Assembly: GCA_016933335.1 (NCBI GenBank)
Contig: JAFGBD010000052.1
Location: 1-59,368, forward strand
Length of the DNA: 59,368 nucleotides
DNA from: Bacteroidales bacterium
Lineage (GTDB): Bacteria > Bacteroidota > Bacteroidia > Bacteroidales > UBA10428
Reading direction: 5' to 3'
Shown piece by piece: positions 1 to 7,569 of this stretch. Positions within the stretch are counted from its first letter, which is position 1; each line of letters starts with the position of its first letter. Both the position numbers and the translations under genes were made by a program. The notes beneath the pieces were generated by a model that did not search any database, was not told the DNA's origin, and was given only the letters and a program-made list of their open reading frames with translations.

Positions 1-1
1 A

Positions 2-718
2 ACATATACAGTTATATTAACAGCAACCAACGGTTTTGGCTCTGATAGTGAAACGAAATCAGATTATATCGTGGTTGAAGATGCAGGTGAAACATTTACA
101 GACAGCAGGGATGGAAAAGCATACAAATGGGTACAGATCGGTGACCAGGTATGGATGGCGGAAAACCTCGCTTATTTGCCGTCTGTCAGTCCGCCAACTC
201 AGGAATCCCGCGCAGATCCTTATTATTATGTTTATGGTTATTACGGGTATAGTGTGAGTGCGGCCCAGGCTTTAGCAAATTATTCTAACTACGGGACATT
301 GTATAACTGGGCGGCAGCAATGGATGGTGAAGCAAGCAGCAACTCAAACCCCAGTGGGGTACAGGGGGTGTGTCCCTCAGGCTGGCATCTGCCCAGCGAT
401 GCGGAATGGGATGAATTAATAGATCATTTGGGGGGAGAAACAGTTGCCGGTGGTAAGCTAAAGGAAACCGGTTATGACCATTGGCAGGAACCTAATGAAG
501 ACGCCACAAACTCCAGTGGATTTTCAGCGCTGCCGGGTGGAGCAAAATACTACTATAGCGGATTTGACTTTTTGAATAAATTCGGCAAATATTGGTCTGC
601 TACTGAAGCAAGTACATCATATGCATGGCCACGTATGTTGCATTACAGTCAAGCTGATATTTGGAGGGAAGCCACTTTTAAGGAAGACGGTCTAAGTGTC
701 AGGTGCGTCAAGGATTAA
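2..718 (+). CDS. PKD-FISUMP surface protein, C-terminal part (5' truncated by window)
   Basis: The frame is open from base 2 without a start, so the gene begins outside the window. A GTG at 71 is only an internal Val. The first ~23 residues (TYTVILTATNGFGSDSE) are the last strand of a PKD/Ig-like repeat. After it comes a ~200-residue FISUMP (fib_succ_major) domain: the opening D-G-K-xY-K-W-V-Q-I-G-D-Q-V-W-M-A-E-N-L, 'GWHLPSDAEWDEL', and the ending 'SVRCVKD'. FISUMP domains are known from secreted or cell-surface proteins of Bacteroidota and Fibrobacteres; their biochemical role is not established. No C-terminal sorting domain follows. The ORF ends 39 nt before the end of the convergent flavodoxin gene. 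Family call is firm, function unknown. Confidence 0.9.
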   Translation, partial: TYTVILTATNGFGSDSETKSDYIVVEDAGETFTDSRDGKAYKWVQIGDQVWMAENLAYLPSVSPPTQESRADPYYYVYGYYGYSVSAAQALANYSNYGTLYNWAAAMDGEASSNSNPSGVQGVCPSGWHLPSDAEWDELIDHLGGETVAGGKLKETGYDHWQEPNEDATNSSGFSALPGGAKYYYSGFDFLNKFGKYWSATEASTSYAWPRMLHYSQADIWREATFKEDGLSVRCVKD

Positions 719-757
719 TTTTTTATTTATTAAGAGATAAATATTCATCCCTGCAGG

Positions 758-1294
758 TTAAAGTGATCTGACCAGCTGTGTTGTCTTTAGTTCCACTAAA
801 GCCAAATCATCAGCATTCGGACGACCTCTGATATCTCCAAGTCTGCCTCTGATACTTCCGGTTTTCCAGCGGTGGAATTCTCCTACTTCATACCATTCAC
901 CTTTGACATCAAATCCAAGGTGTTCGAAAAACTGCCGTATGTATTTTCCTACAGGAAGCGCTTCGTTTATCCCACAGTGAGGTCCCGAATAGGTACAAAA
1001 AACAAGAGCATTCTTATTAAGGATTTTGGGAGAGCATAAATGCACCTCGCCATCATCTCTGTACTTATCCTCATTCATTTTAATGTACTTGAATACAGGC
1101 GGGGGTGGAAGTGAGTGTATCACCGGTGATCCAAAACAGACAAGATCATAGTCGTAGAGTTCAACGTCTTTTGCTTCAGATACTTTCATAACAGTTACTT
1201 CCATACCTCCCTTTTCCAGACCCTTTTTAATTGCCAGTGCAACCTTCCTGGTGTTACCGGTGTTTGAAAAGTATATTATTAGTGCTTTATTCAT
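758..1294 (-). CDS. flavodoxin-family protein, probable FMN-dependent electron carrier or NAD(P)H:quinone-type oxidoreductase
   Basis: 178 residues. The N-terminus MNKALIIYFSNTGNTRKVA has the FMN phosphate-binding loop SNTGNTRK (residues 10-17). Further on, 'DLVCFGSPVIHSLPPPPVFKYI' and 'ALVFCTYSGPHCGINEA' fit the two flavin-contacting loops of the flavodoxin fold. The reading frame extends 45 codons upstream to 1429, but I start at ATG 1294 because TAAGGAGGT lies 8 nt before it and the fold begins there; the extension (KLFSPRRLRKWQHRFF) looks noncoding. Such a strong Shine-Dalgarno is unusual here. Expected in the cytosol, carrying electrons or reducing a small substrate. The gene stands alone, convergent with the FISUMP gene, so context gives no partner. 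Confidence 0.8.
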   Translation of the reverse strand: MNKALIIYFSNTGNTRKVALAIKKGLEKGGMEVTVMKVSEAKDVELYDYDLVCFGSPVIHSLPPPPVFKYIKMNEDKYRDDGEVHLCSPKILNKNALVFCTYSGPHCGINEALPVGKYIRQFFEHLGFDVKGEWYEVGEFHRWKTGSIRGRLGDIRGRPNADDLALVELKTTQLVRSL

Positions 1295-1655
1295 ATAGAG
1301 GACCTCCTTAAGGACTTGCTTTACCAAAAAAAACCGGTGCTGCCACTTCCGAAGTCTCCTCGGCGAAAACAGTTTCACTGCAATTTTGAGAAAGATTCTT
1401 AAGCTTCTTTCTATCATAGTAGTCAACATATAATATGGCTTTTAGCATGAGCACTTATTATTCATAATTCAATTGATCAAATAAACCTGACATGTGTTCT
1501 GCTGCATACACTTGCATAAAATAAAAATCCCGCGGCATTTCAATTATATTTCAATTTGCAAATATAGTTCCATGTTTCAGAAAAAATATCATAATAATAC
1601 GTAATTTACGGTGCGCAAGTTCCCAAACCTAACGCAACAAAATGATAATCGTTAA
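1295..1655. other. intergenic region between divergent flavodoxin and NimA-like genes
   Basis: 361 bp without a convincing gene. It holds the flavodoxin ribosome-binding site (minus strand, about 1303-1311) and presumably promoters for both neighbours. A minus-strand TATATTTG (plus bases 1559-1566) matches the Bacteroidota -7 consensus TANNTTTG, but there is no TTTG at the proper distance upstream. It overlaps a perfect palindrome, ATTTGCAAAT, at 1554-1563. The half near 1560-1655 is AT-rich. Nothing else is recognisable. Confidence 0.5.
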
Positions 1656-2135
1656 ATGAGGAAGGAAAAACAAAAAATTACGGATAATAAAATAATCAAT
1701 GATATTCTGACAAATTCTGAGATTTGCAGGATAGCTATGCTTGATGATGATACACCCTACTTATTACCTTTTAATTATGGCTATAAAGACAATTGTATTT
1801 ATATACATTCAGCACCAGAGGGAAAAAAAATTGAATTATTAAGAAAGAATAACAAAGTCTGCTTTGAGATCGAACAAATGGCAGAAATAGTGAAACATGA
1901 CAAACCATGCAAATGGGCAACAAAATACAGATCTGTAATTGGTTATGGAGAAGTAGAGATTATCACTGAATATAAACAAAAGAAAGATGGATTAGATATC
2001 ATTATGTCCCATTATGGAGAGAATTCAAATTCAGAATATGCAGAGAAGCATGTTGATAACATAGTAATTCTGAAACTGAAGATCACTGAATTAACAGGAA
2101 AACAGTCAAGTAACTGGAAGGATAATTCATCATGA
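1656..2135 (+). CDS. NimA-like pyridoxamine 5'-phosphate oxidase family flavoprotein
   Basis: 159 residues, the normal size for this split-barrel FMN family. Visible family features are 'CRIAMLDDDTPYLLPFNYGY' at about residues 24-43, 'GKKIELLRKNNKVCFE' at about 55-70, and 'YRSVIGYGEVEII' at about 89-101. These match the 'nitroimidazole resistance NimA-type' group of FMN-binding proteins, many of which have no proven substrate. The His that NimA proteins carry near the FMN is not certain here. ATG at 1656 is chosen since no in-frame start lies closer to the fold. It is followed 76 nt later by a small membrane protein on the same strand. Cytosolic redox enzyme is the family expectation; resistance is not implied. 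Confidence 0.78.
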   Translation: MRKEKQKITDNKIINDILTNSEICRIAMLDDDTPYLLPFNYGYKDNCIYIHSAPEGKKIELLRKNNKVCFEIEQMAEIVKHDKPCKWATKYRSVIGYGEVEIITEYKQKKDGLDIIMSHYGENSNSEYAEKHVDNIVILKLKITELTGKQSSNWKDNSS

Positions 2136-2211
2136 TAAGATACTAAATCAATGTCTCAGAGAAAGTATTAAATATTTAATACCTTATTTATAAACATTAC
2201 AAAATAAGCTT

Positions 2212-2583
2212 ATGAAAAAACTGGAAAATAATGGGATGATGCTCATCATTATCGTTTCATTTCTGTCCTTGATATTTTTAATAATGCATAGCTTTGAATT
2301 ACCGTTCCAGGAGTATCCGTATAAAATGCTATTAAATATTCTTCGGTTTGCTTTTGTAATAATTCTGTTGATTTTTATCTATTCAGGTAATAATTGGGCC
2401 AGATTATTCTTAGGTATCATCTTTTTTCTTTTGTTCATAGGTGGTATCGTGGGTATTATATTTTTCACTGAAGTTTTTTTTGGATCTTACACAATTATTT
2501 ATATTACAATGATGATTTGTTCATTTCTAATTGCTTATTTTTTATTGTTTTCAAAAGCTATAAAAGCATTTATTAAACGATAA
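2212..2583 (+). CDS. small hypothetical membrane protein, four predicted TM helices
   Basis: 123 residues, strongly hydrophobic, with likely helices near residues 8-26, 40-58, 64-86 and 93-117 separated by short loops such as 'SFELPFQEYPYK' and 'SGNNWAR'. The C-terminus KAIKAFIKR is basic, which by the positive-inside rule puts it in the cytosol. I do not recognise a named family with confidence; the four-helix layout resembles small uncharacterised inner-membrane proteins of Bacteroidota. ATG at 2212 immediately precedes KKLENN. The gene follows the NimA-like gene by 76 nt and is convergent with the tRNA-Arg gene. Confidence 0.6.
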   Translation: MKKLENNGMMLIIIVSFLSLIFLIMHSFELPFQEYPYKMLLNILRFAFVIILLIFIYSGNNWARLFLGIIFFLLFIGGIVGIIFFTEVFFGSYTIIYITMMICSFLIAYFLLFSKAIKAFIKR

Positions 2584-2633
2584 ACAATTGGAAAAATGAC
2601 CAATAATTTCCCTTGTTTGACTTAGGTACATAT

Positions 2634-2663
2634 AAAAAAATGCCTCTGATTTTCGTGAGGCAT
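2634..2663 (-). terminator. rho-independent terminator of tRNA-Arg
   Basis: On the minus strand, seven paired bases (ATGCCTC with GAGGCAT; plus 2657-2663 with 2640-2646) enclose a 10-nt loop and are followed by a run of seven or more T residues. It starts five bases after the tRNA 3' end, so it should terminate the tRNA transcript. In the other orientation there is no T run. Confidence 0.8.
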
Positions 2664-2668
2664 CTCTG

Positions 2669-2742
2669 TGATTCCGGCGGGATTCGAACCCACGACCCAC
2701 AGCTTAGAAGGCTGTTGCTCTATCCAACTGAGCTACGGAACC
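2669..2742 (-). tRNA. tRNA-Arg (anticodon TCT)
   Basis: A complete 74-nt cloverleaf on the minus strand. The acceptor stem GGTTCCG pairs with CGGAATC (one G-T pair) with discriminator A. The D arm is GCTC/GAGC around AGTTGGATA. The anticodon stem ACAGC/GCTGT encloses loop CTTCTAA with anticodon TCT, which reads AGA/AGG codons. The T arm carries GGTTCGAATCC. The 3' CCA is not encoded (CAG follows), so it must be added post-transcriptionally. It lies 165 nt downstream of the sensor gene on the same strand and is followed directly by its own terminator. Confidence 0.96.
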
Positions 2743-2907
2743 GTTTATTGTTAAGGACTTCGGGTTTGGTAAAACCTGTATTTAAAGAGCCTGAAAAATG
2801 GATCCGCCGCAAAAATATAAAAAAACAGATAAGTAAAAAACCTTCCTGCAGGAATTCTATATCGCGAAAAGAAAGAGCCCGGACTGCCTTTACTGCTTGA
2901 TAATGAA

Positions 2908-5900
2908 TTATAAAATCCTGCCCGCATCAACTTCAAAAGCAACACCTGAAAATCCGCCTGTTGTCATTTTGTTGCCAAATATGATATGCCTGAATTCGCG
3001 GCCATCGATTATCTGTGAAAAACTATATCCTTCTTCCTTTAAATCCTCTTCAAGAACAGGTTTGATCTCAGGGTAGAGCTTAAAGTAACTCTTGCCGACA
3101 AGATCAGATTCTTTATATCCAAGAATATCAAGACCTTTGCCACTAATGCGTAAAATATTTCCGTTTTTATCCAGTGAGTAAATTAATGCCGGCAGATTGG
3201 AAAGAATATTTCCCATAAGCTTCTTATTCAGATCAATTTCCAGCAGAGCATTCTTTCGCTCTGTTATATCCCATGTAATAACAAGCCCGCCCATTATTTT
3301 CCCCTCCTCATTTCTTAGTGGTATCCGGCTTGTTGAACCCCATGAAGTACGACCATCCTTGAATTTGATCAGTTCTTCCTTATCGAAAACAGAAGTGCCG
3401 GAACGTATCATCTCTTTTTCTGCCTCAAGAGCCTGTTGACTATGGGCAGCACCAAATACATCAAAATCAGTTTTTCCAAAAACCTCCGACTGGTCTTTGA
3501 TTCCCAGCGCTTTGACTTTTGTTTTATTAATCCTGACATAACGGCTCTCTGTATCCTTGAAGGTGACCCTGGCAGGAAGATTATCCATCAGGGTATTGAA
3601 CATAACCTGCTCCCACTCAAGGGCTTTGGTCTTCTCCTGCAACTCTTCATTTTTCTTCTTCATCTGTAACATAACCTGCTTTTCCTGCTCACGTCTCTTC
3701 TCTTCCTGCATCGCTTCTTTTTCTTTGATGCGCTGCATCTCTTCCTGTGTGGCTTTCAGTTCTTCAAGGTTCTGCCTCATCTCTTCTTCCTGGGCTGCAA
3801 GCTCTTCCGCCCGCTCATTGGACTCTTCCAGCAATACCTTCGTGTAAACGTTTAACCTGACCGAATTCAGGGTGATGGCTGTACTTTCGGTTATCTTTTC
3901 AACAAATTCGATCTCATGAGGCTGAAATACATTAAAGGATGCCAGCTCCATTACTCCGACAACTTCTTCATTGTATATCAAAGGGACAATAATTAACGAT
4001 CTCGGCCTGGCACCTCCCATACCACTTGTTATGTTCATATAATCCTCAGGAATATCTTTCAGGAATATGGTCTTTTTTTCCAGAACAACCGTGCCGGCAA
4101 GTCCTTCTCCAATGTTCACCTTTTTCTTAAGGTATTTTTCCCTGTCAAAGGCATAGGAAGCCACAAGATTTAAATGCTTTGCAGTGTTTTCTTCTCCTTC
4201 AACCAGGAACAATCCTCCCTGGTTGGCATTGAGATATTCCACAAGATTTTTTACGATATTATTGGAAAACCTTTCAATATTATCTGTATCATGTCTGAGC
4301 AGATCATTGAATTTTGCAATACCATTGGTGGTCCAGCTAAGCAATTCATCCTCAACTTTTCGCTTATCTTCTTCTGTCTTCGAACGCACCATGCTTTCTT
4401 TCAGCTTTTTCAGTGAGTTGGCAAAATGATCTTCCTCACCAAAGGATTCAAATGCTGCATCAAGATTCCCCTCTGATAGTTCTACTGCATAATCCGAAGC
4501 ATCATGAATTCTTGAAACAAGATCGTTGACATAACCTGAAGTTATGCCCAGTTCATCGGATGATCCGTCCGCCAGTTTCTTAACTTTGCCGCCATACAGC
4601 GTATTCTGAATGACTACTTTTATGCCGGACAACCTGCTTCCAATTCCATCGCTGATTTTACTGATGAAATAGAGAATTAAAAAGGAAAGAAAGATGATAA
4701 AAAGCAATCCCCACAGCAGGTATTTATTAACCATGCTCATAGCCGCCTTTTTGCTAGTCTGTACAACAAGAAACCAGTTCAGATTTTTATCATCCAGCGG
4801 CCGGATTGATGCAATGACCTTCTCACCGCTCACATCCCTGAAAGAAGTAACAGTCTGATATCCTGTCAATACGTCCGTAAAAATATCATGATCAAGCGAG
4901 ACAAGCCTGGCAGTAGTATGCAGGCTATCCACCTGTTTTACAATGTCTTTTCTAAGATCAGACTTTATAAGCTTTTCTATCAGCTGGTCTTTGGATTTCT
5001 TAATACGGTAGTCATTGCTCCTGTAAGTGTAATCCTGGCCAACCAGGTATATATTGCCATCATGATTAAAAAATTCATTCGTCTTTGCAGCCGTGTTGCC
5101 TAAAAGAATATTATCAAGAATCCCTGCACTCAGCTCAAACACCAGCAAACCTGTTTTATTTCTTCCTTCCAGAACCGGAACAGCAATAAACATGGAAGGC
5201 CGGAACATGGCAGGCATATATAATTCTAAATCGGATATGGCAACAGCTTCAGCTTCCGGACTTGCCAAAACCTTCTGACAGCCAATGGCCAGGTTCGAAC
5301 CTTTTAAAATACCGGTGTATATATTAGTGCCTAAATCAATGTTCTTCTGGTATGTATATACAATATCACCACTTTTGGCATCAATAAGCAAAATATCGCT
5401 GATCCATAATTTGGCTATCAGTTCTCTGAAATATGGCTGGTAATTCTGATGGGCATAGGAATATGAGCTGCCGTCTCCAGCTGTCAGCATCCGGTTCTTA
5501 TGCCCGAATGGCAGCTGGTTGCCTGCAATATACAGGAACTGGATGATCCTTGTTTTATCGTAAAAGGGCAATATCTCCTGCAGTGAAACTTCCATGCCCG
5601 GAACCCTGCTTAAAGCCGGTATGACTTCTGCAGCATAGTAATCTTCAAGTCCTTTTGACATGGTGTACAAATCTGCATAATCAGGTAATTCATAGGAATC
5701 TGATTCAATGGAACCAAAGGCATCAGCGAACGCATTAATGGCATCTTTGAGAACTGCATCCCTGGATGCCAGGATAACCTGGCCTTCAAGCTGATGAAAA
5801 TAATTTTCTATTTGCAGTTGTTTTACCTCAGACAGCGTTTGCAGTTGATCATAGATCTCTTTTTTCAAATATTGCCTTATCAGAAAATAGGATATCACAA

Positions 5901-6063
5901 TAAGAGCGACACTCATCATCAGGGCTGTTGCAAACATTATGATCCTTAGCTTATTCCGCAGACTGCTGAAATATTTCGTCCATTTGTTCGGCAAACCGTA
6001 CCCTGTTGAATTCAGATCTTTATTCTTGTTCCGGCCTGTTGTGCTTGATTCCTGATTATGCAT
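2908..6063 (-). CDS. membrane Cache/GAF/PAS sensor protein without a visible output domain
   Basis: 1051 residues. Seen in order: TM1 at about 41-62; a large extracytoplasmic region at 63-445 with a double-Cache-like look (ending 'NLNWFLVVQTSKK'); TM2 at about 447-468; a HAMP-like linker to about 570; a GAF domain at about 595-740 ('IGEGLAGTVVLEKKTIFLKDIP', 'IIVPLIYNEEVVGVMELAS'); a glutamate-rich coiled coil at about 745-820; PAS 1 at about 822-935 (ends 'VITWDITERK'); PAS 2 at about 948-1051. The stop falls at the end of PAS 2, and no histidine kinase, GGDEF, HTH or MCP tip follows. The next 165 nt before the tRNA hold no continuation. It probably senses an external small molecule and passes the signal through a protein partner or another gene's kinase. 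No response regulator is adjacent. Confidence 0.85.
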   Translation of the reverse strand: MHNQESSTTGRNKNKDLNSTGYGLPNKWTKYFSSLRNKLRIIMFATALMMSVALIVISYFLIRQYLKKEIYDQLQTLSEVKQLQIENYFHQLEGQVILASRDAVLKDAINAFADAFGSIESDSYELPDYADLYTMSKGLEDYYAAEVIPALSRVPGMEVSLQEILPFYDKTRIIQFLYIAGNQLPFGHKNRMLTAGDGSSYSYAHQNYQPYFRELIAKLWISDILLIDAKSGDIVYTYQKNIDLGTNIYTGILKGSNLAIGCQKVLASPEAEAVAISDLELYMPAMFRPSMFIAVPVLEGRNKTGLLVFELSAGILDNILLGNTAAKTNEFFNHDGNIYLVGQDYTYRSNDYRIKKSKDQLIEKLIKSDLRKDIVKQVDSLHTTARLVSLDHDIFTDVLTGYQTVTSFRDVSGEKVIASIRPLDDKNLNWFLVVQTSKKAAMSMVNKYLLWGLLFIIFLSFLILYFISKISDGIGSRLSGIKVVIQNTLYGGKVKKLADGSSDELGITSGYVNDLVSRIHDASDYAVELSEGNLDAAFESFGEEDHFANSLKKLKESMVRSKTEEDKRKVEDELLSWTTNGIAKFNDLLRHDTDNIERFSNNIVKNLVEYLNANQGGLFLVEGEENTAKHLNLVASYAFDREKYLKKKVNIGEGLAGTVVLEKKTIFLKDIPEDYMNITSGMGGARPRSLIIVPLIYNEEVVGVMELASFNVFQPHEIEFVEKITESTAITLNSVRLNVYTKVLLEESNERAEELAAQEEEMRQNLEELKATQEEMQRIKEKEAMQEEKRREQEKQVMLQMKKKNEELQEKTKALEWEQVMFNTLMDNLPARVTFKDTESRYVRINKTKVKALGIKDQSEVFGKTDFDVFGAAHSQQALEAEKEMIRSGTSVFDKEELIKFKDGRTSWGSTSRIPLRNEEGKIMGGLVITWDITERKNALLEIDLNKKLMGNILSNLPALIYSLDKNGNILRISGKGLDILGYKESDLVGKSYFKLYPEIKPVLEEDLKEEGYSFSQIIDGREFRHIIFGNKMTTGGFSGVAFEVDAGRIL

Positions 6064-6213
6064 TTTTAGACAGCTTTGAACTGGTGTTACTTAATAAAAA
6101 TCAATATGATAATTGGGCTCCAATAAAAATAGCAAAATTCATATCAATTCTGATATTTTATGACAATTTAACAAAAAAAAATGAATTTATACGGATGTTG
6201 ATATGAACAGTTG

Positions 6214-6241
6214 GGGGAATGAAAATGAACAATCATTCCCC
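6214..6241. other. hairpin between kdgK-like and sensor genes
   Basis: A nine-base perfect inverted repeat, GGGGAATGA (6214-6222) and TCATTCCCC (6233-6241), with a 10-nt loop. It sits after the KdgK-like stop, so it may end or protect that transcript, but no T run follows on the minus strand, so it is not a canonical terminator. Confidence 0.45.
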
Positions 6242-6271
6242 TCTGTAATAATGGAAAAGCACAGACCTGAT

Positions 6272-7351
6272 CTATCTCTTGACCCTGGCGATACCTTTCC
6301 AGATGCTCCATACCTGATCTTCATCAGCGGGCTGTGCATAATCTGTCAGCAGGGTAGTTGCCAGCGCGCCTGTGGCCCAGCCAAACTGGATCCATTTCTC
6401 CGGTTCCCATCCTTTCAATATGCCATACAGCAAACCACCGACAAAGCCATCTCCGCCACCGATACGGTCGAGCACGGTGATCTCGCGGGGCTCTACTACA
6501 TGCCAGTTCTCACCCTCAAGCATAATAGCACCCCATAAATGGCTGTTAACACTGATAACCTGCCGTAAGGTTGTGGCAAATACCGAAGCATTGGGATATG
6601 TTTTTTTCACCCTTTTTATCATCTCCTTGAAGCTGTCTATTTTATCAGCCAGATCTTTGCCTCCTGCCTCCGGACCTTTAATTCCAAGACAGAGCTGAAA
6701 ATCTTCCTCATTCCCGACAAGGATATCCGATATGCCTGCTATTTCCGTAAATATTTCATGAAGTTTTTTCTCCCGTTCTTTCCAGAACGATGCCCTGTAA
6801 TTCAAATCAAACGAAATGCGTGTACCATATTTTTTCGCAGCCCTTGCAAGCTCAAGACAGAATTTACCGGTTTCAGGAGAGAGGGCTCCGATCAATCCCG
6901 ATAAATGAATGATCTGCACTCCTTCCTTACCAAATATCCTCTCAAGATCAAAATCCTTTACATTTAAGGTTCTGCCAACCTCGCCTGCCCTGTCATTATG
7001 CACTCTCGGACCGCGTGAACCATAGCCGCTGTCGGCAATATTAAACTGATGCCTGTAACCCCAGGGACCGCCCTGCTCTACCTCTTTACCTTCGTAAGCC
7101 ATATGGCGGCCTGCAAGATTATCCTTTATGAATCTCGCTATCGGACTGCCTTTTACAAAGGTAGTCAGTACTTTAACAGGGAGACCAAGGTATGAAGAAA
7201 TGCTTGCCACATTCGATTCGGCACTTGTGGCCTGTAACAGAAAAGTGTCACTGCAATATACGGGTTGCCCGTTGACAGGAGTAATACGCGCACCCATACT
7301 GGTCGGGATAACCATAGACCAGGTATAATCTTTCTTTAATTCAATTTTCAT
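6272..7351 (-). CDS. kdgK: PfkB-family carbohydrate kinase, probable 2-dehydro-3-deoxygluconokinase
   Basis: 359 residues of ribokinase/PfkB fold. The anion-hole motif near the C-terminus is 'DRIGGGDGFVGGLLYG', with GGGD at 298-301 (GAGD in most relatives) and Asp301 as catalytic base. Other family marks are 'ISFDLNYRASFW' at 179-190 and 'ILVGNEEDF' at 210-218, typical of KDG kinases. The reaction would be ATP-dependent phosphorylation of 2-keto-3-deoxygluconate to KDPG in uronate breakdown; other keto-sugar acids are possible. The start ATG at 7351 has GGAGGA about 7 nt upstream. The gene is divergent from the GT-C/TPR gene and has no KDPG aldolase or uronate isomerase next to it, so the substrate rests on sequence alone. 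Confidence 0.72.
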   Translation of the reverse strand: MKIELKKDYTWSMVIPTSMGARITPVNGQPVYCSDTFLLQATSAESNVASISSYLGLPVKVLTTFVKGSPIARFIKDNLAGRHMAYEGKEVEQGGPWGYRHQFNIADSGYGSRGPRVHNDRAGEVGRTLNVKDFDLERIFGKEGVQIIHLSGLIGALSPETGKFCLELARAAKKYGTRISFDLNYRASFWKEREKKLHEIFTEIAGISDILVGNEEDFQLCLGIKGPEAGGKDLADKIDSFKEMIKRVKKTYPNASVFATTLRQVISVNSHLWGAIMLEGENWHVVEPREITVLDRIGGGDGFVGGLLYGILKGWEPEKWIQFGWATGALATTLLTDYAQPADEDQVWSIWKGIARVKR

Positions 7352-7569
7352 AAAAAGTCCTCCGTTTTTATATTATAAACTTAGCAAAGTTAAAAAAATG
7401 ATCATTAAATAATGGATTGATGAACAATTACAGCAATCATCGCCCGTTGTTACAGTATCATCTCTGATAGGCCAGGGTAAATCCTGAAAGCCGGGTGGTT
7501 AAAAATCCAGTCTCAGATCCCTGCAGGATAAACCGGTTTTTCATTACTTTTGGAAAAAACCTGCCTGTA

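Noticed and set aside
1295..1429. 45-codon N-terminal extension of the flavodoxin
   Set aside because: The consensus Shine-Dalgarno and the start of the flavodoxin fold both point to ATG 1294.
1656..2135. Antibiotic-resistance gene (NimA)
   Set aside because: Only family membership is visible; most relatives are not resistance proteins and no IS element is adjacent.
2613..2900. A 95-codon plus-strand ORF across the tRNA-Arg gene
   Set aside because: It is the antisense of the tRNA plus flanking noncoding DNA; its 'CDSGGIRTHDPQLRRLLLYPTELR' piece is the well-known false translation of tRNA genes.
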